Assembly: GCA_002839855.1 (NCBI GenBank)
Contig: PGYV01000011.1
Span: forward strand, 1-55,798
Length of the DNA stretch: 55,798 bases
DNA from: Candidatus Goldiibacteriota bacterium HGW-Goldbacteria-1
GTDB lineage: Bacteria; Oederibacteriota; PGYV01
Direction of reading: 5' to 3'
Shown: positions 1 to 8,330 of the stretch, in pieces
Position numbering within the stretch: the first letter of the stretch is position 1
How the letters are laid out: each line of letters begins with the position of its first letter
Program-made: the position numbers and the translations under genes
The notes under the pieces: model-generated
What the model was told of the DNA's origin: nothing
Databases searched by the model: none
The model's input: only the letters and a program-made list of their open reading frames with translations

Positions 1-52
1 GTTAAGCATTAGCGGAAAGGCAGCAGATAGGAAGCTTGTAAGGTTTGGTAGA

Positions 53-71
53 CGCGGGTCTTTAGCCCGCG
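53..71. repeat. Dispersed covarying hairpin, copy A
   Basis: CGCGGG (53-58) pairs with CCCGCG (66-71) around a seven-base loop, preceded by TGGTAGA and followed by GTAG. The same flanks and architecture recur at 12106-12124, and with a different stem sequence at 799-816, 851-868 and 8208-8225. The flanks are conserved while the stem changes in both arms, as expected of an element selected for structure. Function is unknown. Confidence 0.7.
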
Positions 72-255
72 GTAGTGGAACTTAAACTCACGTCTTAAAA
101 TCCCGGTTTTTCAACAACAATACAATCTGATCAAAAAAAATAAGATATCCACACCTGTTTTTTCTTTATTTTCCTTTTAAATAAATGGAACTTTTTTTCC
201 GCTTATTCTGTCATACTGCACAAGGGAATAATAAATACAAAGCGGAGGAAATTGC

Positions 256-342
256 ATGAAGGTGTCAAAGGCCACGGTAAATGTTGTTCTGTGCATGCTG
301 TTTATTTTCTTTATTTCAGCGTCATTTGCTTTTGTAAAATAG
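256..342 (+). CDS. 28-residue hydrophobic mini-protein
   Basis: An ATG at 256 follows a good ribosome-binding site (GGAGG at about 244-248). It opens a 28-codon frame ending TAG at 340-342. The product has a short basic start (MKVSK), a hydrophobic core of about 18 residues and an S-A-S-F-A ending, so it resembles a lone signal peptide or a single membrane helix. A terminator-like hairpin with a T run follows 30 bases later (373-407), which makes a complete small transcription unit plausible. It could be a small membrane peptide, a type I toxin-like peptide, or the remnant of a secreted-protein gene whose remainder is lost. No family is recognised. Confidence 0.45.
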   Translation: MKVSKATVNVVLCMLFIFFISASFAFVK

Positions 343-372
343 ATAATTAACAGGGGCGGGGAGTGGTACAAA

Positions 373-407
373 GGGCAGGGAAAGCCAAGGCTTTCTCTGT
401 CCTTTTT
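373..407 (+). terminator. Rho-independent terminator after the mini-ORF
   Basis: Arms 373-386 and 389-402 are complementary over 14 positions with two G-U pairs. The innermost pairs must open to form the loop. A run of five T follows (403-407). It lies downstream of the 28-codon frame and upstream of the tRNA gene. Confidence 0.65.
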
Positions 408-444
408 GTATTTAATCTTGTAATGGTACTGTAAATTTATACGC

Positions 445-473
445 TTTACACATGGTTAATTATGTGGTAAATC
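445..473 (+). promoter_or_regulatory. Possible promoter of tRNA-Leu
   Basis: TTTACA (445-450), 17 bases, then TAAATC (468-473), about 22 bases before the tRNA. The interval also holds an imperfect inverted repeat (TTTACACAT near 445 against ATGTGGTAAA near 462). The -10 match is only moderate. Confidence 0.35.
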
Positions 474-495
474 TTTATATCACACTAATATTTGT

Positions 496-581
496 GCGGA
501 TGTGGCGGAATGGCAGACGCGCTAGTTTCAGGTACTAGTACCCGCAAGGGTGTGGGGGTTCAACTCCCCCCATCCGCACCA
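496..581 (+). tRNA. tRNA-Leu (anticodon CAG)
   Basis: The acceptor strands GCGGATG (496-502) and CATCCGC (571-577) pair perfectly. The anticodon stem CTAGT/ACTAG encloses the loop TTCAGGT, giving anticodon CAG, which reads the leucine codon CUG. A long variable arm (ACCCGCAAGGGT) marks it as class II, as expected for leucine. The T arm GGGGG-TTCAACT-CCCCC is canonical. The 3' CCA is encoded (579-581). Confidence 0.97.
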
Positions 582-739
582 AGATATTAAGGGCAGAGGG
601 TCGGATGGTCAGATGCACGGAGGGACGGAAGTAAAATCTGCGGCACGGCACAAAAACCCGAGGGACGGATGCACAGAGGGACAGAGGGACGGAAGTAAAC
701 CCTAAAATATCAAAAACAAATCTAAAAACATAAAACAAG

Positions 740-765
740 CGCAATGTATTGCGTCTCGTTTTTTT
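740..765 (+). terminator. Possible terminator downstream of tRNA-Leu
   Basis: CGCAA (740-744) and TTGCG (749-753) form a short stem with loop TGTA. Outer AAAC/GTTT bases may extend it, and seven T follow (759-765). The stem is short, so confidence is low. Confidence 0.35.
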
Positions 766-798
766 ATATTTAATATTTAAAGGTTTAGCCTTGGTAGC

Positions 799-816
799 CG
801 CATCCTTCAGGGTGCG
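799..816. repeat. Dispersed covarying hairpin, copy E
   Basis: CGCATCC (799-805) pairs with GGGTGCG (810-816), including one G-U pair, around TTCA. It is preceded by TTGGTAGC, as in the other copies. Confidence 0.55.
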
Positions 817-850
817 TGTTTTACAAATTAAAAAACACAAATTCAACTGC

Positions 851-868
851 CGCACCTTAAAAGGTGCG
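851..868. repeat. Dispersed covarying hairpin, copy D (inverted)
   Basis: CGCACCTT (851-858) and AAGGTGCG (861-868) form an 8-bp stem. Read on the minus strand, the flanks GATCTGGTAGG and GCAG match the copy at 8208-8225 almost exactly over about 40 bases, so the two are inverted copies of one element. Confidence 0.7.
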
Positions 869-908
869 CCTACCAGATCTAAACCAAGACGTCAAACCAC
901 CGATCTTA

Positions 909-1011
909 CTTCCGACCTTCCGACCTTCCGACCTTCCGACCTTCCGACCCTCCGACCCTCCGACCCTCCGACCTTCCGTCCTTCCGTCCCTCCGTCCCTC
1001 CGTCCCTCCGG
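909..1011. repeat. Octanucleotide tandem array (TTCCGACC/CTCCGTCC type)
   Basis: About 13 copies of an 8-base unit. The unit drifts from TTCCGACC through CTCCGACC to CTCCGTCC across the array. The array ends 15 bases before the IS left end. Related arrays lie at 8583-8617 and 11941-12092, with short pieces at 592-703 and 2371-2384. Confidence 0.9.
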
Positions 1012-1025
1012 ATTCTGTCAAGAAT

Positions 1026-1040
1026 AGTGTGTAAATTAAA
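1026..1040. repeat. IS terminal inverted repeat, left
   Basis: AGTGTGTAAATTAAA is the exact reverse complement of 2342-2356. Confidence 0.88.
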
Positions 1041-2264
1041 TTAAGCATAATAGGGTTTCTCGCCATTTTCGTTGTAGTTTAACTCCAAAATCTGTAGAAA
1101 TATAATTCTCTCGGCAGACCGTATGTTAGGAAATACTCCTACATCATAAAGTTTTCTCCCGATTTCTTTAAATGACCTTTCGATGTAATTGGTGGTTTTG
1201 AAAGCTTCGTGCCAGTTTCTATCATATTCAAGATAGGTCAGGGTTTTCAAATAATGCTTATTTATATATCCGGCGATTCTCATATTAATTTTCCAATAAC
1301 TTTTAATAATAGTTTCCAGTGCGTTTTTTACATCTTTTTGTTTTAGGTATGTTTTGTAGACGAAGGATAGTTCTTTTTGTATTTTGGTAGCTTCTTTTTT
1401 GCTTTCGGCATATTCAGCCACGCCTTTTATGAAGTGGAATACACAAAGTTGTTGAGGGTTGTAAGGAAAAACTTCATTTGCAGCAGAGGCAAAGCCTTCC
1501 GCTCCATCTATGATAACAGGGGCGCCGGAGGGTAAACGGAGGCCTTTGTTATATAAATCGTTAAGTAATCCATAACAAGCTTCTTTAGATTCTCCGGATG
1601 CTGTTTTAAAACCCAGTATCTCTTTGCTGCCGTCTTCTCGTATGCCCATAGCCGTAATTACCACTCCTGATGTTGTTTTTTTGCCTGTTCTTATTGACTT
1701 TAAACCAACTCTTAAGTTTATATGTACGCCGTCAATAACCAATGCGACATAATTTTTGGTTATTTTTCTATTACGCCACTCATCAAGTTTGTCCTGCGCT
1801 GACTGCAAGACTGCAGAAACTGAGGCGGCTGACAAATCAACACCGAATATCTTTTTAATTGTTCTTTTAACTCTTCTGCAACTCTGTCCATTTATATACA
1901 TAGTTAATAATGCATGTTCAAATTCGCGTGTCTTTCTGCAATAGCGTTCGAGAATTTTAGACTTAAACATGGCATTTCTTAGTCTTGGAACTTCGAAATC
2001 CGTTATCTCTCCGCAAAAGTGAGTTAACAAGGACTTTCTTTTTCTATTGCCGTTTCTGTATATTTTTTTACCGTTTTTAACTCTCTCGTGCCAACCGCGG
2101 TCTATAAACTCGGCGGCTTCATAAAATAGAGATTGTTCCAAGAAGTATTTTATATACTCCTTCATTTTTAGTTCTGCGTCTGACCAAAAATTTTCTGAAA
2201 TTTCTTCTGGCATAAGGTCCAATGCTTTTGCTATACTTGTCTTGTTTAAATACAAAGTCTTCAT
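1041..2264 (-). CDS. IS256/Mutator-type DDE transposase
   Basis: A 407-residue transposase, the usual length for IS256. It is expected to cut and join the element ends with a DDE active site. Visible motifs are the first Asp in VIDGVHINLR, the second in VIIDGAEGFASAANEVFP followed by the family's CVFHF, and the Glu in TTNYIERSFKEIGRK. The frame is intact. An upstream ATG would add 16 residues, but the start at 2264 is preferred because AGGAGG lies just upstream (about 2275-2280). The gene nearly fills the element and its stop touches the left inverted repeat. Nothing suggests inactivation, so the element could be mobile. Confidence 0.93.
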   Translation of the reverse strand: MKTLYLNKTSIAKALDLMPEEISENFWSDAELKMKEYIKYFLEQSLFYEAAEFIDRGWHERVKNGKKIYRNGNRKRKSLLTHFCGEITDFEVPRLRNAMFKSKILERYCRKTREFEHALLTMYINGQSCRRVKRTIKKIFGVDLSAASVSAVLQSAQDKLDEWRNRKITKNYVALVIDGVHINLRVGLKSIRTGKKTTSGVVITAMGIREDGSKEILGFKTASGESKEACYGLLNDLYNKGLRLPSGAPVIIDGAEGFASAANEVFPYNPQQLCVFHFIKGVAEYAESKKEATKIQKELSFVYKTYLKQKDVKNALETIIKSYWKINMRIAGYINKHYLKTLTYLEYDRNWHEAFKTTNYIERSFKEIGRKLYDVGVFPNIRSAERIIFLQILELNYNENGEKPYYA

Positions 2265-2341
2265 AAAGAGGGTTCCTCCTGTGTTTGGTCTTTTTCCGTG
2301 GTAGGAAAGCAACCATTATACAGCGAGAAAACCCTCTTTTT

Positions 2342-2356
2342 TTTAATTTACACACT
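2342..2356. repeat. IS terminal inverted repeat, right
   Basis: TTTAATTTACACACT, the exact complement of the left end at 1026-1040. Confidence 0.88.
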
Positions 2357-2387
2357 TTAGTTTACAATAACGTCCCTCCGTCTTTTA

Positions 2388-2416
2388 TTGACTAAACAAT
2401 ATAAATTGAATATAAT
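2388..2416 (+). promoter_or_regulatory. Sigma70-type promoter of the DUF11 gene
   Basis: TTGACT (2388-2393), 17-base spacer, TATAAT (2411-2416), about 70 bases before the chosen start. It lies 31 bases beyond the IS right end, so the gene does not need an IS-borne promoter. Confidence 0.75.
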
Positions 2417-2487
2417 ATGTAAGGGAGTTTGTTTATAAGCAAATGCAATTCCTGACAAGATATTTATATTTGACGGGGAGAAGATTA

Positions 2488-4764
2488 ATGATTAAAAAGA
2501 ATTTTACAGGGAAAATTTTATCTTTATTTATATTTATTCTTTTTTCTGCAGCTGCATACGCTGACAATCCCAAAATATTAAGTTATTCTATGGTGCCAAC
2601 CAATCCCGGATTTGACGAGCCATTTACCGTAACGGTTGAAGTATGCCTTGGTGATAATACGGATAATGACATTCTAATTGCCGTTCACGATCAGAGTACA
2701 AGAAAACCGCCTTCAACATTCGGGCAGTGGTTTCTGGTAAGTACTGCCGGAATAGGCGTTCAGACATTAGGGCCTGCATCGTCATCGGGCGACAGGTTTG
2801 GCGATAATACAACAATGGGAGACGGCCCTGTTTACGGCGATACAATGGATTGTACTGACTGTGAAGGCGGCGAAGGGCAGAAAAAGACAGTTGTTTACAA
2901 TCTTGTTATGCCGTCTGCCGATGATTTTTCGGGATGCGGGGCTACAAGTTTATATTTAAGTATTGTTGTGGAAAAAGCGCCTCTTAACAAAGACCATTGG
3001 GTAACGCCCACGGCACCCGCGTGCGGGGCAAGAATGATTCCGTTTAACATACCTGTTCCGCCGCCTTATCTTGATATTCATAAAGCCGCGGAAGGTGTTG
3101 TTACAAAAGACGGAGACCAGCTTGTTTACACCATCAATTACAAATACGCCAACGGAGGGCCTGTTACCATAACAGACCCTGTACCGTCAGGAAATCACCT
3201 TAGGTTTGTAAAAGCAGGGCCTGCGTTAAGGCTTACAGGTGCACCTGCTGTAGGGGCCACAACGGGAACCGTGACATGGACGCTGCCTTCAAAGGTGGGC
3301 GCGCCCGGATATACAGAAGGCACTTTGTGGATTGTTTATGAATTAAACGGCGATCACGATGTTACACCGGCAACTATTGATAACACGGTAAATGCATCTA
3401 TGGGTGCTCTTACCGATTCTTCAACGGTTTCCATTAAAACAGGGCAGGCAACGCTGAACCTTGAAAAATCACAAAGTTCCGATGTGTTGAATCAGGGAGA
3501 CACAATAACTTATTTTCTTGAATGGGAAGTAAACGGGATGTCCGTAAAGAATTACCACAACTTTGATGAGTTCACTAACGGGACGGAATATTATGCAACG
3601 GCGCCTACCGGGTGGAGGCACATTCCCGAGGATGGATATAATGGAAGGTGGCACATACACGATGACTGCGGCACAGGCGACAACTATCTGCAGGGTAACA
3701 GGTACAGCCCCACTGCGGCCGGCCATTATCCTTCGCTTGTTTTGGATGATGGAAGCGGCACTGATACAAGCGACCAGTTCTGTCAGGGTATGATAGTTAG
3801 TGATGTAATTATTCAGGATGAAGGGTACAGCGGCGCAGACGCAATGATAATTATAAGGACAAACGGACAGACAGGCACCGCCGCAAGGTCAATAGGCGTT
3901 GGTATTTCAATTGATACCACACCGGGAAACTTTTTTGTCCAGAAAGTTTATCCTGATATCCCCGCAAAAGTAAACCCGCCAAGGATGGGGTCTGTTTATG
4001 CAAGGCAGTGGTACAGGGTAAGAATTAACGTTATAAATGAAGCCACAGGCCAGAGAATTCAGGCAAAGGTGTGGCCAAGGGGCGACGCGGAACCGACAGG
4101 GTGGGATATTAATTACCTTGACACATCAATGTACACTGCGGACTGGGACTGCAGGGGAACCGGAACTTATAATGACTGGCGCCCGGGAGTGGGCAATCAG
4201 GGCGGTGATGATACCGCATATCCGGTAAGCGACGGGTATGATAATTTTGCGGTATATGTTCCAAAAAGTGTTTCAGACGGAAAGGTTATAGATGATATAC
4301 CGGTGGGAATAAACAGCCCCGCATGTACGGGCTGTCTTGGCGGAACGCCGTTTACCTGGAATCTTCCGGCCGGTATTTCAAATGATGCGGGTTCTTTTAC
4401 CTGGCGCGGCATTGTTGGGACATGTAATAACATCACTAACGTGGCAAGGATGGAAAGTACCAATAATCAGCCTATTGTATCCAATGAAACAGTATTACGC
4501 ATAGGCTGTATTGAAGCTTTGTCTGTCACAAAAACGGCAAATCCTAATGTAATAAAAGCGGGCGAAACTGTTGCTTTTACAATATGCTGGGAAAATACAG
4601 GCGAACTTCCGTCAAATATAGTTATCAGAGACCCAATTCCGCCAAGGACGACAGTTATTAATAACGGCGGCGGAACTGTAAGCAGCGGAACTATCAGATG
4701 GACCGTGAATAATTCATTGCCCGGAAGCGACGGGTGTTTTACCTGGACAGGAAGAATAGATTAA
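2488..4764 (+). CDS. Secreted DUF11-repeat surface protein with a LamG-like insert
   Basis: A secreted protein of 758 residues. The start at 2488 follows GGGGAG; an upstream ATG at 2443 has no such site. Residues 1-26 form a signal peptide ending A-A-Y-A. DUF11-like beta-sandwich domains begin near residues 196 (DIHKAAEGVV), 324 (LNLEKSQSSDV) and 678 (LSVTKTANPN). DUF11 units are common in long bacterial surface proteins. Within the second unit, about residues 450-620, the motif YRVRINVINEATGQRIQAKV and the surrounding pattern resemble a concanavalin/LamG-type jelly roll, which may bind sugar. There is no Thr-rich linker or FlgD-like tail. The next gene starts 16 bases later, so the two are probably co-transcribed. 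Confidence 0.75.
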   Translation: MIKKNFTGKILSLFIFILFSAAAYADNPKILSYSMVPTNPGFDEPFTVTVEVCLGDNTDNDILIAVHDQSTRKPPSTFGQWFLVSTAGIGVQTLGPASSSGDRFGDNTTMGDGPVYGDTMDCTDCEGGEGQKKTVVYNLVMPSADDFSGCGATSLYLSIVVEKAPLNKDHWVTPTAPACGARMIPFNIPVPPPYLDIHKAAEGVVTKDGDQLVYTINYKYANGGPVTITDPVPSGNHLRFVKAGPALRLTGAPAVGATTGTVTWTLPSKVGAPGYTEGTLWIVYELNGDHDVTPATIDNTVNASMGALTDSSTVSIKTGQATLNLEKSQSSDVLNQGDTITYFLEWEVNGMSVKNYHNFDEFTNGTEYYATAPTGWRHIPEDGYNGRWHIHDDCGTGDNYLQGNRYSPTAAGHYPSLVLDDGSGTDTSDQFCQGMIVSDVIIQDEGYSGADAMIIIRTNGQTGTAARSIGVGISIDTTPGNFFVQKVYPDIPAKVNPPRMGSVYARQWYRVRINVINEATGQRIQAKVWPRGDAEPTGWDINYLDTSMYTADWDCRGTGTYNDWRPGVGNQGGDDTAYPVSDGYDNFAVYVPKSVSDGKVIDDIPVGINSPACTGCLGGTPFTWNLPAGISNDAGSFTWRGIVGTCNNITNVARMESTNNQPIVSNETVLRIGCIEALSVTKTANPNVIKAGETVAFTICWENTGELPSNIVIRDPIPPRTTVINNGGGTVSSGTIRWTVNNSLPGSDGCFTWTGRID

Positions 4765-4780
4765 AGCAGGGGAGATTGAA

Positions 4781-7700
4781 GTGTTTAAAAAGAGCGGAAT
4801 AAAAGCGCGCAGAGTGTTTTTGCTTGCCACGGCATTTATTGCGTTTTTTTCCGCGTACGCGTCAGCCGGACTTAATATGCAGATTGCGGTATCAAATAAT
4901 CCGGCAACAAATGACAGGATGAATATAGAAATATTTATTTACAATACAGGCACAACACCGGTAGATATAACCGGATTATATGTCAGGGCGTGGTTTAACG
5001 GCACATTTACCCCTGCGGCTTCATGGTACAACCGCGACCTTCAGAATCCAAATCAAAGCAACGTGATAACCGTTAATTCAACGACGGCAACAATTCCAAC
5101 CTGCACGGAGGCTGCTGACAGGATTGCAAACAGGTATATACAGCTTAACTTAAGTTACGGATCCCAGCTTCAGCCCGGGCAGAATATACGGTTAAACGGC
5201 GCGATAAGCGGGGCAAATCCTTTTGATCCGGTTAATGATGATTATTCAGGCCACGGAGTACTTGTAAAAGATGATTATAAATGGTTTGTCTTATATGACA
5301 CGCTTGGCGTGGTTCAGGAAGAAACAGCGCCGGGAGTGACTGACCCTGACACAGGCGCGGAGCCGTGTTCTATTCCTACCGCCACACCCACTAATACATG
5401 GCAGTCTGTGACCAATGTGGTTTGGATTGAAAACTCGCTTGGCACGCCTTTTATGACGTCTGTTGCCACAGTGCAGATTCAGCCGCCAACGCCGACCTTT
5501 ACCAGAACATCTACAAATTCAGCCACGCCTACAAGGACAAATACACAGACTGTTACATACACTCCGACCAGGTCAAGCACGATGACTGTTACCGCGTCTC
5601 CGACTGCCACTGTGACTTTTACAGCTACGGGGACGGTGACTTTTACGGCAACTGCCACTGCAACCAGAACTTCAACGGTAACCGCCACGCGCACGGTCAC
5701 ATCCACAAATACTGCAACTCCTTTTAATACGCTGACAAGTACTGCCACTTCAACACCCACAAGTACTGTCACCATAACCGCAACGCCTTCGGCAACGGTT
5801 ACTGTAACGCGCACATCCACGGCTACGGCCACCACATCCATAACTTATACGGCTACTCCCACTGTCACGTTTACTGCTACTGTGACCGTTACAAGGACCA
5901 ACACTTCAACAAGAACCGCGACGCCGACCGCAACAAATACATTCTTTGATACAATGACCAACACAAGGACAGTCACACCTACCGCGACAATAACTGTTAC
6001 TGCAACGGCAACTTCCACAGTCACGTTCACGCGTACAGCCACGGACACAAATACAAATACCAGCACGCCCACCGATACAAATACCGCTACATTTACCAAT
6101 ACGCCCACGGATACATATACAAGTACATATACAAGGACGTTTACAGATACGCCCACGGACACCAGCACGCCCACCAATACAAATACATTCACCCACACCA
6201 GCACTGTTCCGCCGTCTTCCACCGCCACAAATACATTCACACAGACGTTTACAAGGACTTATACCAATACCCCCACAGAGACGTTTACTTTTACAAACAC
6301 CTATACGCCCACGGACACAAGGACAAACACGCATACCAGGACGCATACAAATACGTATACACCCACTGAAATTTTTACGGATACAAATACCCCTACAGAC
6401 ACCTATACGCCGACGTTTACAAGTACGCCTTCATTTACAAGAACGTTTACAAATACCCATACGGACACAAACACTCCGACAAATACCAACACGCCCACTG
6501 ACACATACACGCCTACATTTACAAGGACGTTTACAAATACGCGAACCAACACAAACACCTTTACGAATACCAATACGCCCACTGACACATACACGCCTAC
6601 GTTTACAAGGACATTTACAAATACGCGGACCAACACAAATACTTTTACAAACACCAATACGCCCACTGACACATATACGCCCACATTTACAAGGACGTTT
6701 ACAAATACGCGAACCAACACAAACACTTTTACAAACACCAATACGCCCACCGACACATATACTCCGACATTTACAAGGACATTTACAAATACAAGGACCA
6801 ATACAAACACTTTCACAAACACCAATACGCCCACTGACACATTCACACCCACGCATACAAGGACCTTTACTCATACAAGGACGCATACGAATACGAGGAC
6901 CAATACAAATACTTATACAAACACCAATACGCCCACTGACACATTCACGCCCACGCATACAAGGACGCATACGAATACGCGAACCAATACAAACACTTTC
7001 ACAAACACCAATACGCCCACTGACACATTCACTCCTACGCATACAAGGACCTTTACGCATACAAGGACGCATACAAATACGCGAACCAATACAAACACTT
7101 TCACAAATACCAATACGGCAACTGACACATTCACGCCCACTCATACAAGGACTCACACAAATACCAGGACTTACACAAACACGCCCACGGATACGGGGAC
7201 TCCCACATTTACAAGAACCTTTACGAATACCAGGACTCACACAAATACCAGGACGCAGACAAATACGCCTACAGTTACAAATACTTTCACGCATACTTAC
7301 ACAAGGACCCATACGCGTACATTTACGAACACAAGGACATTTACTAATACAAGGACATTTACGTTCACGGCCACATTTACACGTACTTTCACCCCCACAG
7401 TTACAAACACGTTTACAAAAACCTTTACATATACGCATACACCCACGTTTACAAATACTTTCACCCGCACTTATACGGCAACACCTATTCCAACTCCGGC
7501 TGATTTGGAAGTAGTTCTATCTGTCACGGGGCAAAACCCGAGGCCGGGCGCGGAAATTAAATATAGGATGGAAATAATTAACCTTACAGGCTCGCCCGCT
7601 TACAATCTGCAGATAACAGCGCAGCTTATTGACGGCATAAGTTTTAAAAACACGGATTTCAGGACGGCATCAGCTCCGGTACAGACAGGAAATACCGTTG

Positions 7701-8158
7701 TGTTTATGCTTGACCCGTCTTATGTATTGCCTGCGGGTGGGCAGATAACGCTTGATTATACCGTTACAATTGACAGGATAACGGCTGATTATTTTGAAAG
7801 CAGTGTTGTTGTTAAATGGAACGATTCTGTGTTTACAAACGCGCAGAATCCGGATAAGGCTGAATCCGATGTTGTGGTTTACCCTTTAATCGCGCCTGTG
7901 GTATATCCTAACCCTGTAAGCATAGCAAAAGCAAAAGATGGGAAAATGAAAGTGGCAAACATGGTGCCGCAGTCCGTTTTTGTAATTTATACAATTACCG
8001 GTGAACACGTAATTTCGTTAAAAGCGGAAAATACCAAAATATACTGGGATATGAAGAACGGGAACGGGGCAAGGGTGTCGCCCGGAATTTATCTTTATAT
8101 AATAAAAAATAATTATTCAAAACAGCTTATAAAAGGGAAGATGTTCATACAGAATTAG
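4781..8158 (+). CDS. Giant Thr-alternating surface protein with CBM3-like head
   Basis: A secreted protein of 1125 residues starting at GTG 4781 behind GGGGAG. It has a signal peptide (1-29). Residues about 30-200 resemble a family 3 carbohydrate-binding module: NTGTTPVDITGLYVRAWFNG, then LQPGQNIRLNGAI and NDDYSGHG. CBM3 binds cellulose or chitin; whether this copy does is inference. Residues about 236-905 have threonine at nearly every second position ([14 protein letters not shown] pattern), with a 28-residue higher-order repeat; such linkers are likely extended and perhaps O-glycosylated. Residues 908-1030 are a DUF11-like sandwich. Residues 1036-1125 are a FlgD-like tail (VVYPNPVS, then WDMKNGNGARVSPGIYLY). 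The last 215 residues are shared with the paralog at 8742. Confidence 0.8.
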   Translation: MFKKSGIKARRVFLLATAFIAFFSAYASAGLNMQIAVSNNPATNDRMNIEIFIYNTGTTPVDITGLYVRAWFNGTFTPAASWYNRDLQNPNQSNVITVNSTTATIPTCTEAADRIANRYIQLNLSYGSQLQPGQNIRLNGAISGANPFDPVNDDYSGHGVLVKDDYKWFVLYDTLGVVQEETAPGVTDPDTGAEPCSIPTATPTNTWQSVTNVVWIENSLGTPFMTSVATVQIQPPTPTFTRTSTNSATPTRTNTQTVTYTPTRSSTMTVTASPTATVTFTATGTVTFTATATATRTSTVTATRTVTSTNTATPFNTLTSTATSTPTSTVTITATPSATVTVTRTSTATATTSITYTATPTVTFTATVTVTRTNTSTRTATPTATNTFFDTMTNTRTVTPTATITVTATATSTVTFTRTATDTNTNTSTPTDTNTATFTNTPTDTYTSTYTRTFTDTPTDTSTPTNTNTFTHTSTVPPSSTATNTFTQTFTRTYTNTPTETFTFTNTYTPTDTRTNTHTRTHTNTYTPTEIFTDTNTPTDTYTPTFTSTPSFTRTFTNTHTDTNTPTNTNTPTDTYTPTFTRTFTNTRTNTNTFTNTNTPTDTYTPTFTRTFTNTRTNTNTFTNTNTPTDTYTPTFTRTFTNTRTNTNTFTNTNTPTDTYTPTFTRTFTNTRTNTNTFTNTNTPTDTFTPTHTRTFTHTRTHTNTRTNTNTYTNTNTPTDTFTPTHTRTHTNTRTNTNTFTNTNTPTDTFTPTHTRTFTHTRTHTNTRTNTNTFTNTNTATDTFTPTHTRTHTNTRTYTNTPTDTGTPTFTRTFTNTRTHTNTRTQTNTPTVTNTFTHTYTRTHTRTFTNTRTFTNTRTFTFTATFTRTFTPTVTNTFTKTFTYTHTPTFTNTFTRTYTATPIPTPADLEVVLSVTGQNPRPGAEIKYRMEIINLTGSPAYNLQITAQLIDGISFKNTDFRTASAPVQTGNTVVFMLDPSYVLPAGGQITLDYTVTIDRITADYFESSVVVKWNDSVFTNAQNPDKAESDVVVYPLIAPVVYPNPVSIAKAKDGKMKVANMVPQSVFVIYTITGEHVISLKAENTKIYWDMKNGNGARVSPGIYLYIIKNNYSKQLIKGKMFIQN
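6493..6830 (+). repeat. 84-bp higher-order tandem repeat inside the Thr-rich region
   Basis: The block beginning CCCACTGACACATACACG recurs every 84 bases (for example near 6493 and 6577), encoding a 28-residue unit [17 protein letters not shown] plus [11 protein letters not shown]. About four near-identical copies occur here, with more degenerate copies downstream to about 7130. The copies differ mostly at third codon positions, which suggests recent amplification under protein-level constraint. Confidence 0.8.
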
Positions 8159-8207
8159 TGGAAATTCGCAGCTGGGCAGCTGGGCAGCTTGGTTTGGATC
8201 TGGTAGG

Positions 8208-8225
8208 CGCACCTTTTAAGGTGCG
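8208..8225. repeat. Dispersed covarying hairpin, copy C
   Basis: CGCACCTT (8208-8215) and AAGGTGCG (8218-8225) form an 8-bp stem. It is preceded by GATCTGGTAGG and followed by GCAG, matching the inverted copy at 851-868. Confidence 0.7.
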
Positions 8226-8330
8226 GCAGGTTGTCTTTGTTTTATTTCGGCCCTCCGTTCATCAGCGTAACAGGTGTTTTGCCTTTCTATTTTTCGATTT
8301 TTGTTTTTATCTTCCGTCCCTTAGTGTAAC

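Larger units (their letters stand above)
582..1025. other. Intergenic repeat field between tRNA-Leu and the IS element
   Basis: No credible gene is seen. Frames here only translate repeats. The region holds degenerate GGACGGA-type octamers (about 592-633 and 658-703), a weak terminator-like hairpin with a T run (740-765), two hairpin-family copies (799-816 and 851-868) and a clean octamer array (909-1011). Confidence 0.6.
1026..2356 (-). mobile_element. IS256-family insertion sequence
   Basis: A 1331-bp element carries one transposase gene on the minus strand. Its ends are a perfect 15-bp inverted repeat, 1026-1040 against 2342-2356. Similarity continues inward with an indel (AGGGTTTCTCGC against AGGGTTTTCTCGC after complementing). 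IS256-family elements usually leave 8-bp target duplications. The flanking octamers TCAAGAAT and TTAGTTTA differ, so no duplication is visible. The element sits between pieces of the octamer repeat. Confidence 0.88.

Noticed and set aside
535-1066. Frames across the tRNA and octamer arrays
   Set aside because: The translations are tandem R-T-E-G-R or L-R-P-S-D patterns produced by the 8-base repeat, and they overlap the tRNA or IS end.
6493-7130. CRISPR-like array
   Set aside because: The 84-bp units are contiguous, in frame and coding, with no unique spacers. The octamer arrays also have no spacers.
5479-7438. Long open frames on the minus strand across the Thr-rich region (up to 335 codons)
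   Set aside because: They are by-products of the ACN-rich repeat. Their translations are low-complexity V/F/G or C/R/G patterns with no ribosome-binding sites, and the plus-strand protein has signal peptide and folded ends.
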